Assembly (NCBI GenBank): GCA_038318895.1
Contig: JBBQCS010000001.1
Location: 62,001-126,000, forward strand
Direction: 5' to 3'
DNA length: 64,000 bases
Source: UBA11222 sp030652895
GTDB lineage: Bacteria > Pseudomonadota > Alphaproteobacteria > UBA11222
In this document: piece after piece, positions 8,440-16,344 of the stretch
How the letters are laid out: each line of letters begins with the position of its first letter
Position numbering within the stretch: position 1 is the first letter of the stretch
Position numbers and translations under genes: made by a program
The notes under the pieces: model-generated
Databases searched by the model: none
Told to the model about the DNA's origin: nothing
What the model saw: only the letters and a program-made list of their open reading frames with translations

Positions 8440-9748
8440 GTCGGTCGAGCAGCTTTCCGTAAAGGATCGTCTGTTCGCGCAATGGCGCCGTCCGGATCGA
8501 GCGCACACGTTTAGCGGTTGGAAAATAACCGGGGCGTTGTGCGCCATCTATTTTCTTTCTATAGGCGTAACTTATTACGGGTACGCGGCAATTCTCCCAT
8601 CCATGATTCTCGATCTTGGCTGGACAAGGGGCGACGCGAGCCTCGGCTTCGCCTTGCTAAGCATTGTGATCGGGATCGCTGGCCCGTTGGCGGCGTATTC
8701 TATCCGGCGGATCGGCGCGCGTAATACCATCATTGCAGGTGGCGCCGTCAATGCCCTGGGCGCGCTGATCACCTATTTCACGGATTCATTGCTGCAATAT
8801 TATGTGGGGGTTGGCGTTGTTATGGCGGTGGGTATAACATTTCAGACCCTTGTCCCCGCCGGGCAGGTGCTGGCCAACTGGTTTATGCAGCGCCGCGCCC
8901 TGACCATGGGGATGTTTCTCTCGATGGGCGGATTTGGCGCGTTTATTTCCACGCCAGCCTTTGCGTACCTCGCCACGGCGACGGGCGATTGGCGCGGCGC
9001 ATGGCTGGTCATGGCTTGTTCGGCGCTTCTGGCCTCGCTGATCGCCTATCTATTTGTGCATAATCATCCAGACGATCTGGGACAGCATCAGGACGGCGTG
9101 GACCCTTCTTTGCCTCCCGCGCCGGCGGGCAAGACTCGAAGAATGCCCGCTGTCTATCAGACTGCGTATCAATGGACGATGCGAGAGGCGGTTCGCACAC
9201 GGGCATTCTGGACAATTATCACCGCGGCGAGCATCGCGACGATGGGGTTGTCCCTTAGCACCAGTCAGGCGCTGATTTATTTACATCAAGACCGTGGGAT
9301 TGATGCGGTGCTTGCGGCGTCGGCGCTGGGAACCGTTGGTCTGATGGGGGCTGTTGGACGATTGTCTGGCGGGGTGCTCGGCGATCATTTTGAACCGCGC
9401 TATATCATGGCGGCAGGATTGACGCTCTTGCTGGTTGGCATGGTGTTGCTGAATTATACGGACAGTGTCGTACTGGTCTATGCTTACGCGATTTCTCTTG
9501 GTTTCGGATACGGCCTGTCATACGTATCCCTGCCGACCCTTGTCGCCAATTATTTCAGCGCGCATGATTACGCGAGACTCATCGCGACCAGTTATTTCGT
9601 GGTTGTACCGATTAGCGCGATAGCACCGATCGCCGCCGGTTATACCTATGATCAAGTGCATAGTTATACCATCATATTCCTGGGGTTCTCAGTGCTTACA
9701 GTCGTGCCCATTGTGATGATGATGATGCTTCGGCCACCCGTCCGCTAG
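8432..9748 (+). CDS. MFS transporter, possible carboxylate carrier
   Basis: This 438-residue protein has about 12 hydrophobic helices in two groups of six, split by a polar loop at about residues 205-250. The first half contains RRIGARNTIIAGG, a remnant of the MFS loop 2-3 motif; the second contains GRLSGGVLGDHFEPR. The general form fits oxalate/formate antiporter or monocarboxylate carrier families. The ATG lies inside the end of the ThDP lyase gene (8-bp overlap), so it is the third member of a tight operon. Import of the organic acid consumed by the first two enzymes is the natural inference. The direction of transport and the substrate are unknown. Confidence 0.87.
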   Translation: MAESVEQLSVKDRLFAQWRRPDRAHTFSGWKITGALCAIYFLSIGVTYYGYAAILPSMILDLGWTRGDASLGFALLSIVIGIAGPLAAYSIRRIGARNTIIAGGAVNALGALITYFTDSLLQYYVGVGVVMAVGITFQTLVPAGQVLANWFMQRRALTMGMFLSMGGFGAFISTPAFAYLATATGDWRGAWLVMACSALLASLIAYLFVHNHPDDLGQHQDGVDPSLPPAPAGKTRRMPAVYQTAYQWTMREAVRTRAFWTIITAASIATMGLSLSTSQALIYLHQDRGIDAVLAASALGTVGLMGAVGRLSGGVLGDHFEPRYIMAAGLTLLLVGMVLLNYTDSVVLVYAYAISLGFGYGLSYVSLPTLVANYFSAHDYARLIATSYFVVVPISAIAPIAAGYTYDQVHSYTIIFLGFSVLTVVPIVMMMMLRPPVR

Positions 9749-9756
9749 CCGGTGGC
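9731..9756 (+). terminator. Hairpin at end of CoA-transferase/lyase/MFS operon
   Basis: GGCCACC (9731-9737) pairs with GGTGGCC (9750-9756) around a 12-base loop that contains the MFS stop codon. The T-rich TTCAGTTGTTTTA follows. It is a plausible but imperfect intrinsic terminator because the loop is long. Confidence 0.4.
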
Positions 9757-9785
9757 CTTCAGTTGTTTTATGCGTCAACGCATGA

Positions 9786-10676
9786 TCAGACCGCTCTAGC
9801 CGCCTTTAAGGTCGCGCGCACTTCGGTGGGGGTGGCAAGCGTGCCGCCAGCAGTAGTGATGGCTTTTACGGCGGCCTCGGCGATCTGGACATTGGTCTGG
9901 GTGCTGCCATGACGGCCATCCTCCAGGCCCACGCGCACATGCCCGCCCAACTGAACCGCCTGCGCCAGGATTGGCGACAAATCGACATCCAGCCCGGCGA
10001 TCATCCACGGCGCATTGGGCGCTTCTTCTTTCAGCAGTTCGTGGAATGCGGTCAGCGCGTAATCGCGCGGCGGATAGCTGAAGGTGAAATGATCGCTGAA
10101 CATCAGCCGGTAGATGGGCTGCCCCGCCCTGGGCTGTTCGGCGGCCAGCCGGGCGCCCATGCGGATAAAGCCCGGTTCATAACAGGCATAGGCCATCGGT
10201 ACGCCGTGTTCGGCGGAAATGCGCAACCCGGCGCGCACATGGGCGGCGGTGTTGGCGTATAGAAATCCGTCACGGCCCGCCTTCAAATCCCGTTCATGGG
10301 CAAAATTCATGGAGCCGGGATCCAGTGCGCCCCATTCACACAGCCCCCGGTCCGCCAGCCCCTTCAGCGCCGCAAACCGGTCCGCTGCGCCCTTGGTGCC
10401 GGCGATATCCGAATTATCATCGGCGGGCAGGGTGGGATAGACAATGGCGTCGCTATGTTCGCGGACCCCCGCGACGATAGCCGCGTATAATTCCGGGTCA
10501 TCCTTCTGCCTGCCTGTGGCTTCGTCATAGGAATGAAAATGAATGATCGCGGCGCCCGCCTTGATGCAGGCCAGCGCGTCACTGACGATTTCCTTGACGG
10601 TTATTGGCAGATGGGGTTGCACTCTCCGCCCCCAGGGGCCGTTGACCGCAACTTCCAGCCAGGTCTTGTGCGTCAT
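9786..10676 (-). CDS. BKACE-family beta-keto acid cleavage enzyme (DUF849)
   Basis: This 296-residue TIM-barrel protein belongs to the BKACE/Kce superfamily (3-keto-5-aminohexanoate cleavage enzymes). The zinc ligands expected for the family are present: H46 and H48 in IIHFHSY, and E252 in VGLEDG. Members condense a beta-keto acid with acetyl-CoA to give acetoacetate and a new CoA ester. The specific keto acid cannot be read from the sequence. The start at 10676 has TGAGGA just upstream; a longer frame to 10745 lacks this. It faces the CoA-transferase/lyase operon convergently and sits divergently beside an amidohydrolase, which places it in a catabolic neighbourhood. Confidence 0.87.
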   Translation of the reverse strand: MTHKTWLEVAVNGPWGRRVQPHLPITVKEIVSDALACIKAGAAIIHFHSYDEATGRQKDDPELYAAIVAGVREHSDAIVYPTLPADDNSDIAGTKGAADRFAALKGLADRGLCEWGALDPGSMNFAHERDLKAGRDGFLYANTAAHVRAGLRISAEHGVPMAYACYEPGFIRMGARLAAEQPRAGQPIYRLMFSDHFTFSYPPRDYALTAFHELLKEEAPNAPWMIAGLDVDLSPILAQAVQLGGHVRVGLEDGRHGSTQTNVQIAEAAVKAITTAGGTLATPTEVRATLKAARAV

Positions 10677-10815
10677 GGTTTTCCTCACATCGCATTTTTT
10701 CGCAGCTTGAACCGTTTTCAGATGTAATTCAACCAACTCTATCATCCTTGACAGGACGCCTCTGCACCTATGAAATGAGCCTTAACAAGAAATCTTTTCG
10801 GGAGAGGAATGCGCC

Positions 10816-11937
10816 ATGCGTGACGGATACAAGATCGTTGATACCGATTGCCACCAGATGGAAAATCAATCCGTATGGTCGGATTATATCGATGCGCCTT
10901 TCAAGGGACGCGAACCAAAGCCCGCCGAATATAAAGGCAAAAAATATTTCTGCGTCGAGGGGGAGCCAGTACAGCCGCCCGAGGAAGAAGGCCATTATCC
11001 AATGCACGCCCCGGAATTCCTGGACGCGGTGAACAAGGCGATGCAACGTTTCAAGCGCGCCCGCGACACACGTTTCAGCCCGGAAAGCCGTCTGATGGAC
11101 ATGGACGAAGAAGGCGTTGATATCCAGATCATGTACCCGACCATTGGCGGACAAATTCTGGGACGCGAATTCAAGGACCCGGAGCTGCTGGCCGCCATCT
11201 GCCGCGCCTATAATGACTGGAGCCGGGAATATTGTTCAAAAGATCCCAAACGCCTGCGCTGGGCGGCGATGCTGCCACTGCAGGCGACCGGCCTGGCGAT
11301 CGAAGAGGCAAAACGCGCGGCAAGCAACGGCGCTGTGTCATTCTATGTACGGCCCAATCCAATCTGTGGCCGGGGCCTGCATCATCCCGAAAATTGGCCG
11401 CTCTGGGATGTCGTGGAAAAACTGAACATTCCGCTTAGCCTGCATGATAGCGGGTCACCACGCATCCCCTCATTTGGCGATCGCATGGAATCTCATACGG
11501 CGGGGCATATTCTGTCGCACCCGTTTGAGGCGATGTCGGCGATGGCCGGGCTGATCTGGTTTGGCGTTGCCGAACATTTTCCCAAACTGCGTATCGTACA
11601 TGTGGAGGCAGACGCGGGCTGGACCCCCTACTGGCTGCAACGCATGGAGCAGCATTATGATTTCTCCGGAAAGGCGGAACATCCGCACATGCATAAGACA
11701 CCGACGGAATATTTCAAGCAGAATTTCTTTGTCGCGGCGCGTGGCGATGAACGCACGCTGGGTGCAGCCATCGATCTGGTGGGGGATGATTACTTTTTGT
11801 TCAACACAGATTATCCGCATCCGGACGGCACGTTCCCGTGGGGCATGAAAAGCCTGACGGATCAGCCGATCTCCTCCGACGCCAAGCGCAAAATACTCTG
11901 GGACAATGCGGTACGCGCCTTCAATCTTGCTGCCTGA
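10816..11937 (+). CDS. Amidohydrolase family 2 protein (PF04909)
   Basis: This 373-residue TIM-barrel metal-dependent hydrolase or decarboxylase belongs to the ACMSD/2,3-dihydroxybenzoate-decarboxylase-like group. The N-terminal metal motif is altered to DTDCHQME, close to the DSH seen in related proteins. A barrel His occurs in SLHDSGSPR. The conserved HVEADAGWTPYWLQRM and the C-terminal FNTDYPHPDGT loop are family hallmarks. Such enzymes act on cyclic or aromatic acids. It is followed 20 bp later by a dehydrogenase gene on the same strand, so the pair is probably co-transcribed. Substrate unknown. It is distantly related to the two tandem amidohydrolases at 19.8-22.3 kb. Confidence 0.85.
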   Translation: MRDGYKIVDTDCHQMENQSVWSDYIDAPFKGREPKPAEYKGKKYFCVEGEPVQPPEEEGHYPMHAPEFLDAVNKAMQRFKRARDTRFSPESRLMDMDEEGVDIQIMYPTIGGQILGREFKDPELLAAICRAYNDWSREYCSKDPKRLRWAAMLPLQATGLAIEEAKRAASNGAVSFYVRPNPICGRGLHHPENWPLWDVVEKLNIPLSLHDSGSPRIPSFGDRMESHTAGHILSHPFEAMSAMAGLIWFGVAEHFPKLRIVHVEADAGWTPYWLQRMEQHYDFSGKAEHPHMHKTPTEYFKQNFFVAARGDERTLGAAIDLVGDDYFLFNTDYPHPDGTFPWGMKSLTDQPISSDAKRKILWDNAVRAFNLAA

Positions 11938-11957
11938 TCGCACAAAGGAAAAAACAC

Positions 11958-13040
11958 ATGGCGAATACCAGCAATTCAAAAAAGGTCGTGCTTATTCCTG
12001 GTGAAGACGCAGCGCCCGAAGCGTTTCACCCCACCGTGGCGCTGATCGGCCAGCTCGATGTTCCCATTGAATGGGATGTCCCGCCGGTCGGCGAGGCAGG
12101 GATCGCGCAAATGGACGATCCATTTCCCGATATTGCGCGGCAGGCCATCGACAATGCCGACTGCACCCTGTTCGGCTCCACCAACGGAACCAGCGGGCGG
12201 GCGATGCGCCATCTGCGCTGGGGCAAGAAAACTTACGCCAATGTGCGCCCGGCGCGCTGGTTTCCCGGCTGCAACAGCCCGCTCAAGAACCCGCAGGGCA
12301 TCGATCTGGTGATTGTGCGCGAGAACATGGAAGACACTTATGTCGGCGTGGAGGGCGATCTGGCCGACCTGGCGCCGATTAATTTCATCAGCCGGCTGCA
12401 CCGCAAACCGGTCCAGGATATGGGCAAGGGAAAATATGCACTGAAGGTGATTACGGAGGCTTGCACCCAGCAGATCACGGCGTTTGCCTGCGAACTGGCG
12501 CTGAAACGCTCGGCCGTCAGCGGCAAGCGCCCCCACGTCACCAGCGGCACAAAGCATAATATCTCCCCCGTCGCCGATGGGTATTTTCTGGAAGTGGCGC
12601 GCGAGACGGCAAAAAAATATCCGGATGTGCTGTTCGATTCACTACTCGCTGATGACCTGGTGCACAAATTAGTGGTGAAGCCGCAGGCTTTCGATGTCAT
12701 CGTGCTGCCCAATCTGTATGGGGATCTGTTTTCCGATGCGGCGGGTGGTGTGATCGGTGGACTGGGACTGGCTCCCAGCGGGTGCTATGGAAAGGACTAT
12801 GCCTATTTCGAATCCGCCCATGGTTCGGCCCCCGACATTGCCGGCCAGAACATCATCAATCCGACGGCGACGATTTTGTCGGCGGCCATGATGCTGGAAT
12901 ATCTGGATTTTACCGAGGCGTCCGCGCGGCTGGTGAAAGCGGTTGAAAAAGTTTATGCGGAAGGCCGGCATTTGACCCCCGACCAGGGTGGCAAATCAAG
13001 CACGACCGAATTCTGTGACGCCGTGGCGAAGATGCTTTAG
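11958..13040 (+). CDS. Isocitrate/isopropylmalate dehydrogenase-like enzyme
   Basis: This 360-residue beta-decarboxylating dehydrogenase carries VRENMEDTYVGVEG (120-133), the Arg-Glu-Asn substrate signature. PNLYGDLFSDAAGGVIGGLG holds the metal-binding Asp residues, and HGSAPDIAGQNIINP binds nucleotide. True LeuB is present at 51.9 kb, so this is a separate paralogue. NAD-dependent isocitrate, homoisocitrate, tartrate or isopropylmalate-like substrates are all possible. The start at 11958 has AAAGGA eight bases upstream; a longer frame starting inside the preceding amidohydrolase is not credible. The neighbouring amidohydrolase suggests a catabolic rather than TCA role. Confidence 0.83.
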   Translation: MANTSNSKKVVLIPGEDAAPEAFHPTVALIGQLDVPIEWDVPPVGEAGIAQMDDPFPDIARQAIDNADCTLFGSTNGTSGRAMRHLRWGKKTYANVRPARWFPGCNSPLKNPQGIDLVIVRENMEDTYVGVEGDLADLAPINFISRLHRKPVQDMGKGKYALKVITEACTQQITAFACELALKRSAVSGKRPHVTSGTKHNISPVADGYFLEVARETAKKYPDVLFDSLLADDLVHKLVVKPQAFDVIVLPNLYGDLFSDAAGGVIGGLGLAPSGCYGKDYAYFESAHGSAPDIAGQNIINPTATILSAAMMLEYLDFTEASARLVKAVEKVYAEGRHLTPDQGGKSSTTEFCDAVAKML

Positions 13041-13162
13041 CAGGCTACTGAAAGCCTATATCTTTCTTGTTCCGGGCGTAGCGGCGAATCTCATCGAACT
13101 GCAGCGAGATCCGCCGCGCGCGGCCCGGGCCAACAACAGGTCTGAAATTATAAAGACCGGAT

Positions 13163-13618
13163 TTAAACTTTAAGCACATCCTGCAAATGTTCGCCCAGTT
13201 GATGCGGGCTCAGATGCGTCAGGTCTTTATGCAATTCAGATTTAATCAGTTTCACCGCCTGCGGATCGAGATCGGCGCGCAAATCACCTAAGGCTTTTGG
13301 CGGCGCCACGAGAATCAGCTGCTCGAAAACATGCGCGTTCAAACCGTCCTTGATGGCGCTCGCCACCCGCTTGATAAACTCATGCTTGGCATGTTCATGC
13401 GGGTCTGTGGATGGCGCCATGGCGTGGCGTCCCGGGCCGGCGCTGCTGAAACTGACGCCAGGGCGGTCGCTGCCGATTTCATGACTGGCTTGCTTGTTGC
13501 CGATCAGATCATGATCAAGGGCGGGAACGAGTCCTGTGCCGGGGCCTTCGTTCAAAAATATGCGCGCATGCGCCCCGTCCGCCACCACGACCCAGGTTTT
13601 TTTATGCTTGATCTTCAT
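13163..13618 (-). CDS. Host attachment protein (PF10116 type)
   Basis: This 151-residue protein opens KTWVVVADGAHARIF and contains a His-rich middle (HEHAKHEFIKRVA), then LILVAPPKALGDLR near residues 100-115. That is the typical plan of the so-called host attachment protein family, whose fold resembles the release-factor eRF1 middle domain (baeRF group). The family name comes from plant-associated bacteria and need not describe function. It ends with a short acidic-hydrophobic helix. It lies 4 bp downstream of the site-2 protease gene on the same strand, so the two probably form an operon. Confidence 0.8.
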   Translation of the reverse strand: MKIKHKKTWVVVADGAHARIFLNEGPGTGLVPALDHDLIGNKQASHEIGSDRPGVSFSSAGPGRHAMAPSTDPHEHAKHEFIKRVASAIKDGLNAHVFEQLILVAPPKALGDLRADLDPQAVKLIKSELHKDLTHLSPHQLGEHLQDVLKV

Positions 13619-13622
13619 CTGC

Positions 13623-14756
13623 TTACTCCAGTGTTTCCAATTCCAGTTTTAAGGCCAGCAACCGCAATATGTCTTTCAAGGCGACTATTCCTTCGAGTTT
13701 GCCTCTGTTGACAACCAGCAGGCGGCTGTTGTCACCGCGCTGCATTCGGGAAATTGCCAGCACGGCGTCGGCGTTCGCATCAATCATATTATCCTGTGAG
13801 CAGGGTGACATAACCGCGCGAACCTGAACATCCTGCCACTGCGGTTGGGGGATCTGTTTGATCTGCCTCAAACCGATCGTGCCTAAAACGCCATTCTCAT
13901 CAACAACCGGGTATATGTCATGGCCGGAAACATAGACATAGTCATCGACCAGTTCCTGAAGACTCATATTTGGCGGCACCGTAACCAGGGCGCGGGTCAT
14001 GAAGCGATGCACGGGCTGACCTTCCAATGCCTGGCGGGTGCGCAACTGGGTATAGGATGAACCGGCAGCACCATTGAGAAACAGCCCAATTATCGCTATC
14101 CACAGGCCACCAGCAATATCGCCCTGTAGTGCCGCAAGTACGCCCAGCACGACAAACCCGATCCCGAACGCCGATCCAATCCGCGATGCGTGCCGGGTGG
14201 CCCAACGCATGTCGCCCTTCCAGTGCCATAATGCGGCGCGCAGCACCCGCCCCCCATCCAGAGGGAATGCGGGAACAAGATTAAACGTCGCCAGCATGGC
14301 ATTGATCAGGGCAAGATAACCAAACAGCGCTGAAACCGGTGAAGGGACGTCATTTCCTCCAGCCAGGGAGGAGGCGATGAAAAACCCCAGAGCCAGCACA
14401 TAGCTGGAAATCGGTCCAGCAATCGCCATCAAAAACTCGACTTTCGGGCTTCCGGGCTCATCCTCCATCTCGGCCACGCCGCCAAAAATGAATAAGGTAA
14501 TGCCGCGTATGGGAAGCCCGTACATTCGCGCCACAAGCGAATGACACATTTCATGGAATATGATCGAACTGAAAAGGCCTGCGGCGCCCAGAACGCCTAC
14601 GCTCCAATATAATGCGCCGGAGCGACCTGGAAGTTGGGCAGGGAAATACCCCGTCGCCAGCGCCCAGCTAACCAATATGGCCAAAAGAACCCAACTTGCG
14701 TCGAGCTTGACCTCAAAGCCAAATAGACGAAAAAGTGTGATATGCCTGCCAAACAT
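13623..14756 (-). CDS. Site-2-protease family metalloprotease with CBS domains
   Basis: This is a 377-residue membrane zinc protease (M50). The zinc-binding HEMCH is at residues 68-72, and the third ligand D167 lies in NLVPAFPLDGGR (159-170). Six or so hydrophobic helices span residues 15-235. Two CBS repeats occupy about 245-370 (VHRFMTRALVTV and VRAVMSPCSQD), which usually sense adenine nucleotides. GGVAEMEDEPGSPKVEFLMAIAGP is a strong family signature. Such enzymes cleave transmembrane substrates, often in stress or sigma-factor pathways, but no anti-sigma gene is adjacent. It is followed by the host attachment protein gene. Confidence 0.9.
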   Translation of the reverse strand: MFGRHITLFRLFGFEVKLDASWVLLAILVSWALATGYFPAQLPGRSGALYWSVGVLGAAGLFSSIIFHEMCHSLVARMYGLPIRGITLFIFGGVAEMEDEPGSPKVEFLMAIAGPISSYVLALGFFIASSLAGGNDVPSPVSALFGYLALINAMLATFNLVPAFPLDGGRVLRAALWHWKGDMRWATRHASRIGSAFGIGFVVLGVLAALQGDIAGGLWIAIIGLFLNGAAGSSYTQLRTRQALEGQPVHRFMTRALVTVPPNMSLQELVDDYVYVSGHDIYPVVDENGVLGTIGLRQIKQIPQPQWQDVQVRAVMSPCSQDNMIDANADAVLAISRMQRGDNSRLLVVNRGKLEGIVALKDILRLLALKLELETLE

Positions 14757-14894
14757 TTATCGCTCGTATTGCCTCCGTTTCACGAACTGTCTCACTCGAG
14801 CGGCGTTACTTAATCAATTACTAACCATACGCGTAATCAAATAGGATGCACAAAAGTTTATGTCAGGGGCGGAGGTCCATTCGGGAGACGTAGC

Positions 14895-15560
14895 ATGCTT
14901 AAAGATTTGACCAGTCCGGATTATACGGCGCCTGATTTTGATGCCCGGTTTCAAACTGATTTCGAAAAGCTGGTGCTGTGGCGGCGTGATGAGCGTCATT
15001 TTCGTCCCGATCCGGTGGACGAGGAAGTATTTCAACGGCTGATTGATCTGTCCTATTTCGCGCCATCCGTTGGCAATAGCCAGCCTTGGCGGTTTGTACG
15101 TGTCGATAGCGCCACATGCCGTGGTGCGGTGATCAAGAACTTCAACCGTGCCAACTCAAAGGCGCTAGCCGATTATAAGGGCGAGCGCGCGGCGCTTTAT
15201 GCCAGGCTGAAGCTCGCCGGTTTACAGCAGGCGCCTGTGCATCTGGCGGTATTTACCGACGAAAACACCGAACAGGGGCACCGGCTGGGCCGCAAGACAA
15301 TGCCTGAAATGCTTCGATATTCAACTGTCACGGCCGTGCATACTATCTGGCTCGCGGCGCGGGCATACGGACTTGGGGTGGGCTGGGTATCGATTTTACA
15401 GCCGGCGGGCATCGGCCAAATTCTTGATGTGCCGCACGGCTGGAAACTTGTAGCTTATCTTTGTATCGGTTATCCAGCTATGGCTGAAAATATTCCGGAA
15501 CTGGAGCGCAAGGGATGGGAACAGCGGCACGCGGAATGCCGTACCGTTTTGCGGCGGTAA
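14895..15560 (+). CDS. bluB: 5,6-dimethylbenzimidazole synthase BluB
   Basis: This 221-residue nitroreductase-fold enzyme breaks down FMNH2 with O2 to make 5,6-dimethylbenzimidazole, the lower ligand of B12. RRDERHFRPDPV, SYFAPSVGNSQPWRFV and GVGWVSILQP are characteristic of BluB and distinguish it from other nitroreductases. It is the first gene of a cobalamin cluster: cbiX begins two bases after its stop and cobA overlaps cbiX. A requirement for O2 indicates an aerobic or microaerobic life. GGGAGACGTAGC supplies the ribosome-binding site before the ATG. I see no cobalamin riboswitch in the 138 bp upstream. Confidence 0.93.
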   Translation: MLKDLTSPDYTAPDFDARFQTDFEKLVLWRRDERHFRPDPVDEEVFQRLIDLSYFAPSVGNSQPWRFVRVDSATCRGAVIKNFNRANSKALADYKGERAALYARLKLAGLQQAPVHLAVFTDENTEQGHRLGRKTMPEMLRYSTVTAVHTIWLAARAYGLGVGWVSILQPAGIGQILDVPHGWKLVAYLCIGYPAMAENIPELERKGWEQRHAECRTVLRR

Positions 15561-15561
15561 A

Positions 15562-16344
15562 TTGACCAGGCGAACCGGCGTAATGATTTGCGGCCATGGC
15601 AGCCGCGAGGCCGGCACAGTGCACGAGTTCGCGGCGCTGGTGCGCGATGTAGCGGTGCGCGTCCCGCAATACAGAATGGAATCCGGTTTTCTGGAATATG
15701 CAGCCCCCACAATTCAGGATGGGCTGGAAAAACTACGCCGGGCGGGATGCGCAAGAATACTGGTGATACCGGGAACCCTGTTCAGCGCAGGCCATGCGCA
15801 ACAGGATATCCCATCCATCTTGCGAAACTTCGCGGCTGACTTTCCTGAAGTCCAGATCAGTTATGGACGGGCGTTTGACGTTGATACTAATTTCGTGCGC
15901 GCCGCCTGCGTGCGCGTGCGCGATGCAATTGACGCCGCACCTGGCGTCATCGCGCCTGAGGAGACCGCATTGCTGGTTGCCGCGCGCGGCGCCTCAGACG
16001 CCGATGTACTAGCCAGAATGGAAGCGGTCACCCGCCTGATACAGGATGACATAAAGCTTGCGAATGTTCAGACAGCCTATGCCGGCATAGCTTTGCCGCG
16101 TGTTCCAGATGTTCTGGAACAGATCGCCGCCTGTTCCTATAAACGGGTGATCCTGCTGCCCTATTTTCTGTTCACTGGAATGCTGGTAAAGCGGATATAT
16201 GAACAGGTAGACAGCATTGCGGCGCGTTACCCGGCGACGCAGTTTGTCAAAACATCATATCTAAGTAATCATCCTCTTGTGATCGATAGCTTTATGGCGC
16301 GGATAGATGAAACAGATAGAGCGGGAACTGTGATGAATGGCTGA
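15562..16344 (+). CDS. cbiX: Sirohydrochlorin chelatase CbiX, two-domain form
   Basis: This 260-residue chelatase of the CbiX/SirB/CbiK group inserts cobalt (or iron) into sirohydrochlorin. The N-terminal half has the metal-binding ICGHGSRE and a second His in FSAGHAQQDIP. The C-terminal half repeats the fold with AARGASDAD and PYFLFTGMLVKRIYEQ, as in the long form of CbiX. Only the N-terminal copy keeps the HG motif. The start is read as TTG at 15562, two bases after the bluB stop; an internal ATG at codon 8 is possible but would leave almost nothing before the first beta strand. The cobA start lies inside its 3' end. Confidence 0.88.
   Translation: MTRRTGVMICGHGSREAGTVHEFAALVRDVAVRVPQYRMESGFLEYAAPTIQDGLEKLRRAGCARILVIPGTLFSAGHAQQDIPSILRNFAADFPEVQISYGRAFDVDTNFVRAACVRVRDAIDAAPGVIAPEETALLVAARGASDADVLARMEAVTRLIQDDIKLANVQTAYAGIALPRVPDVLEQIAACSYKRVILLPYFLFTGMLVKRIYEQVDSIAARYPATQFVKTSYLSNHPLVIDSFMARIDETDRAGTVMNG

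Noticed and set aside
14757..14894. Possible cobalamin riboswitch before bluB
   Set aside because: Only 138 bp are available and no B12-box-like or conserved riboswitch core is visible.
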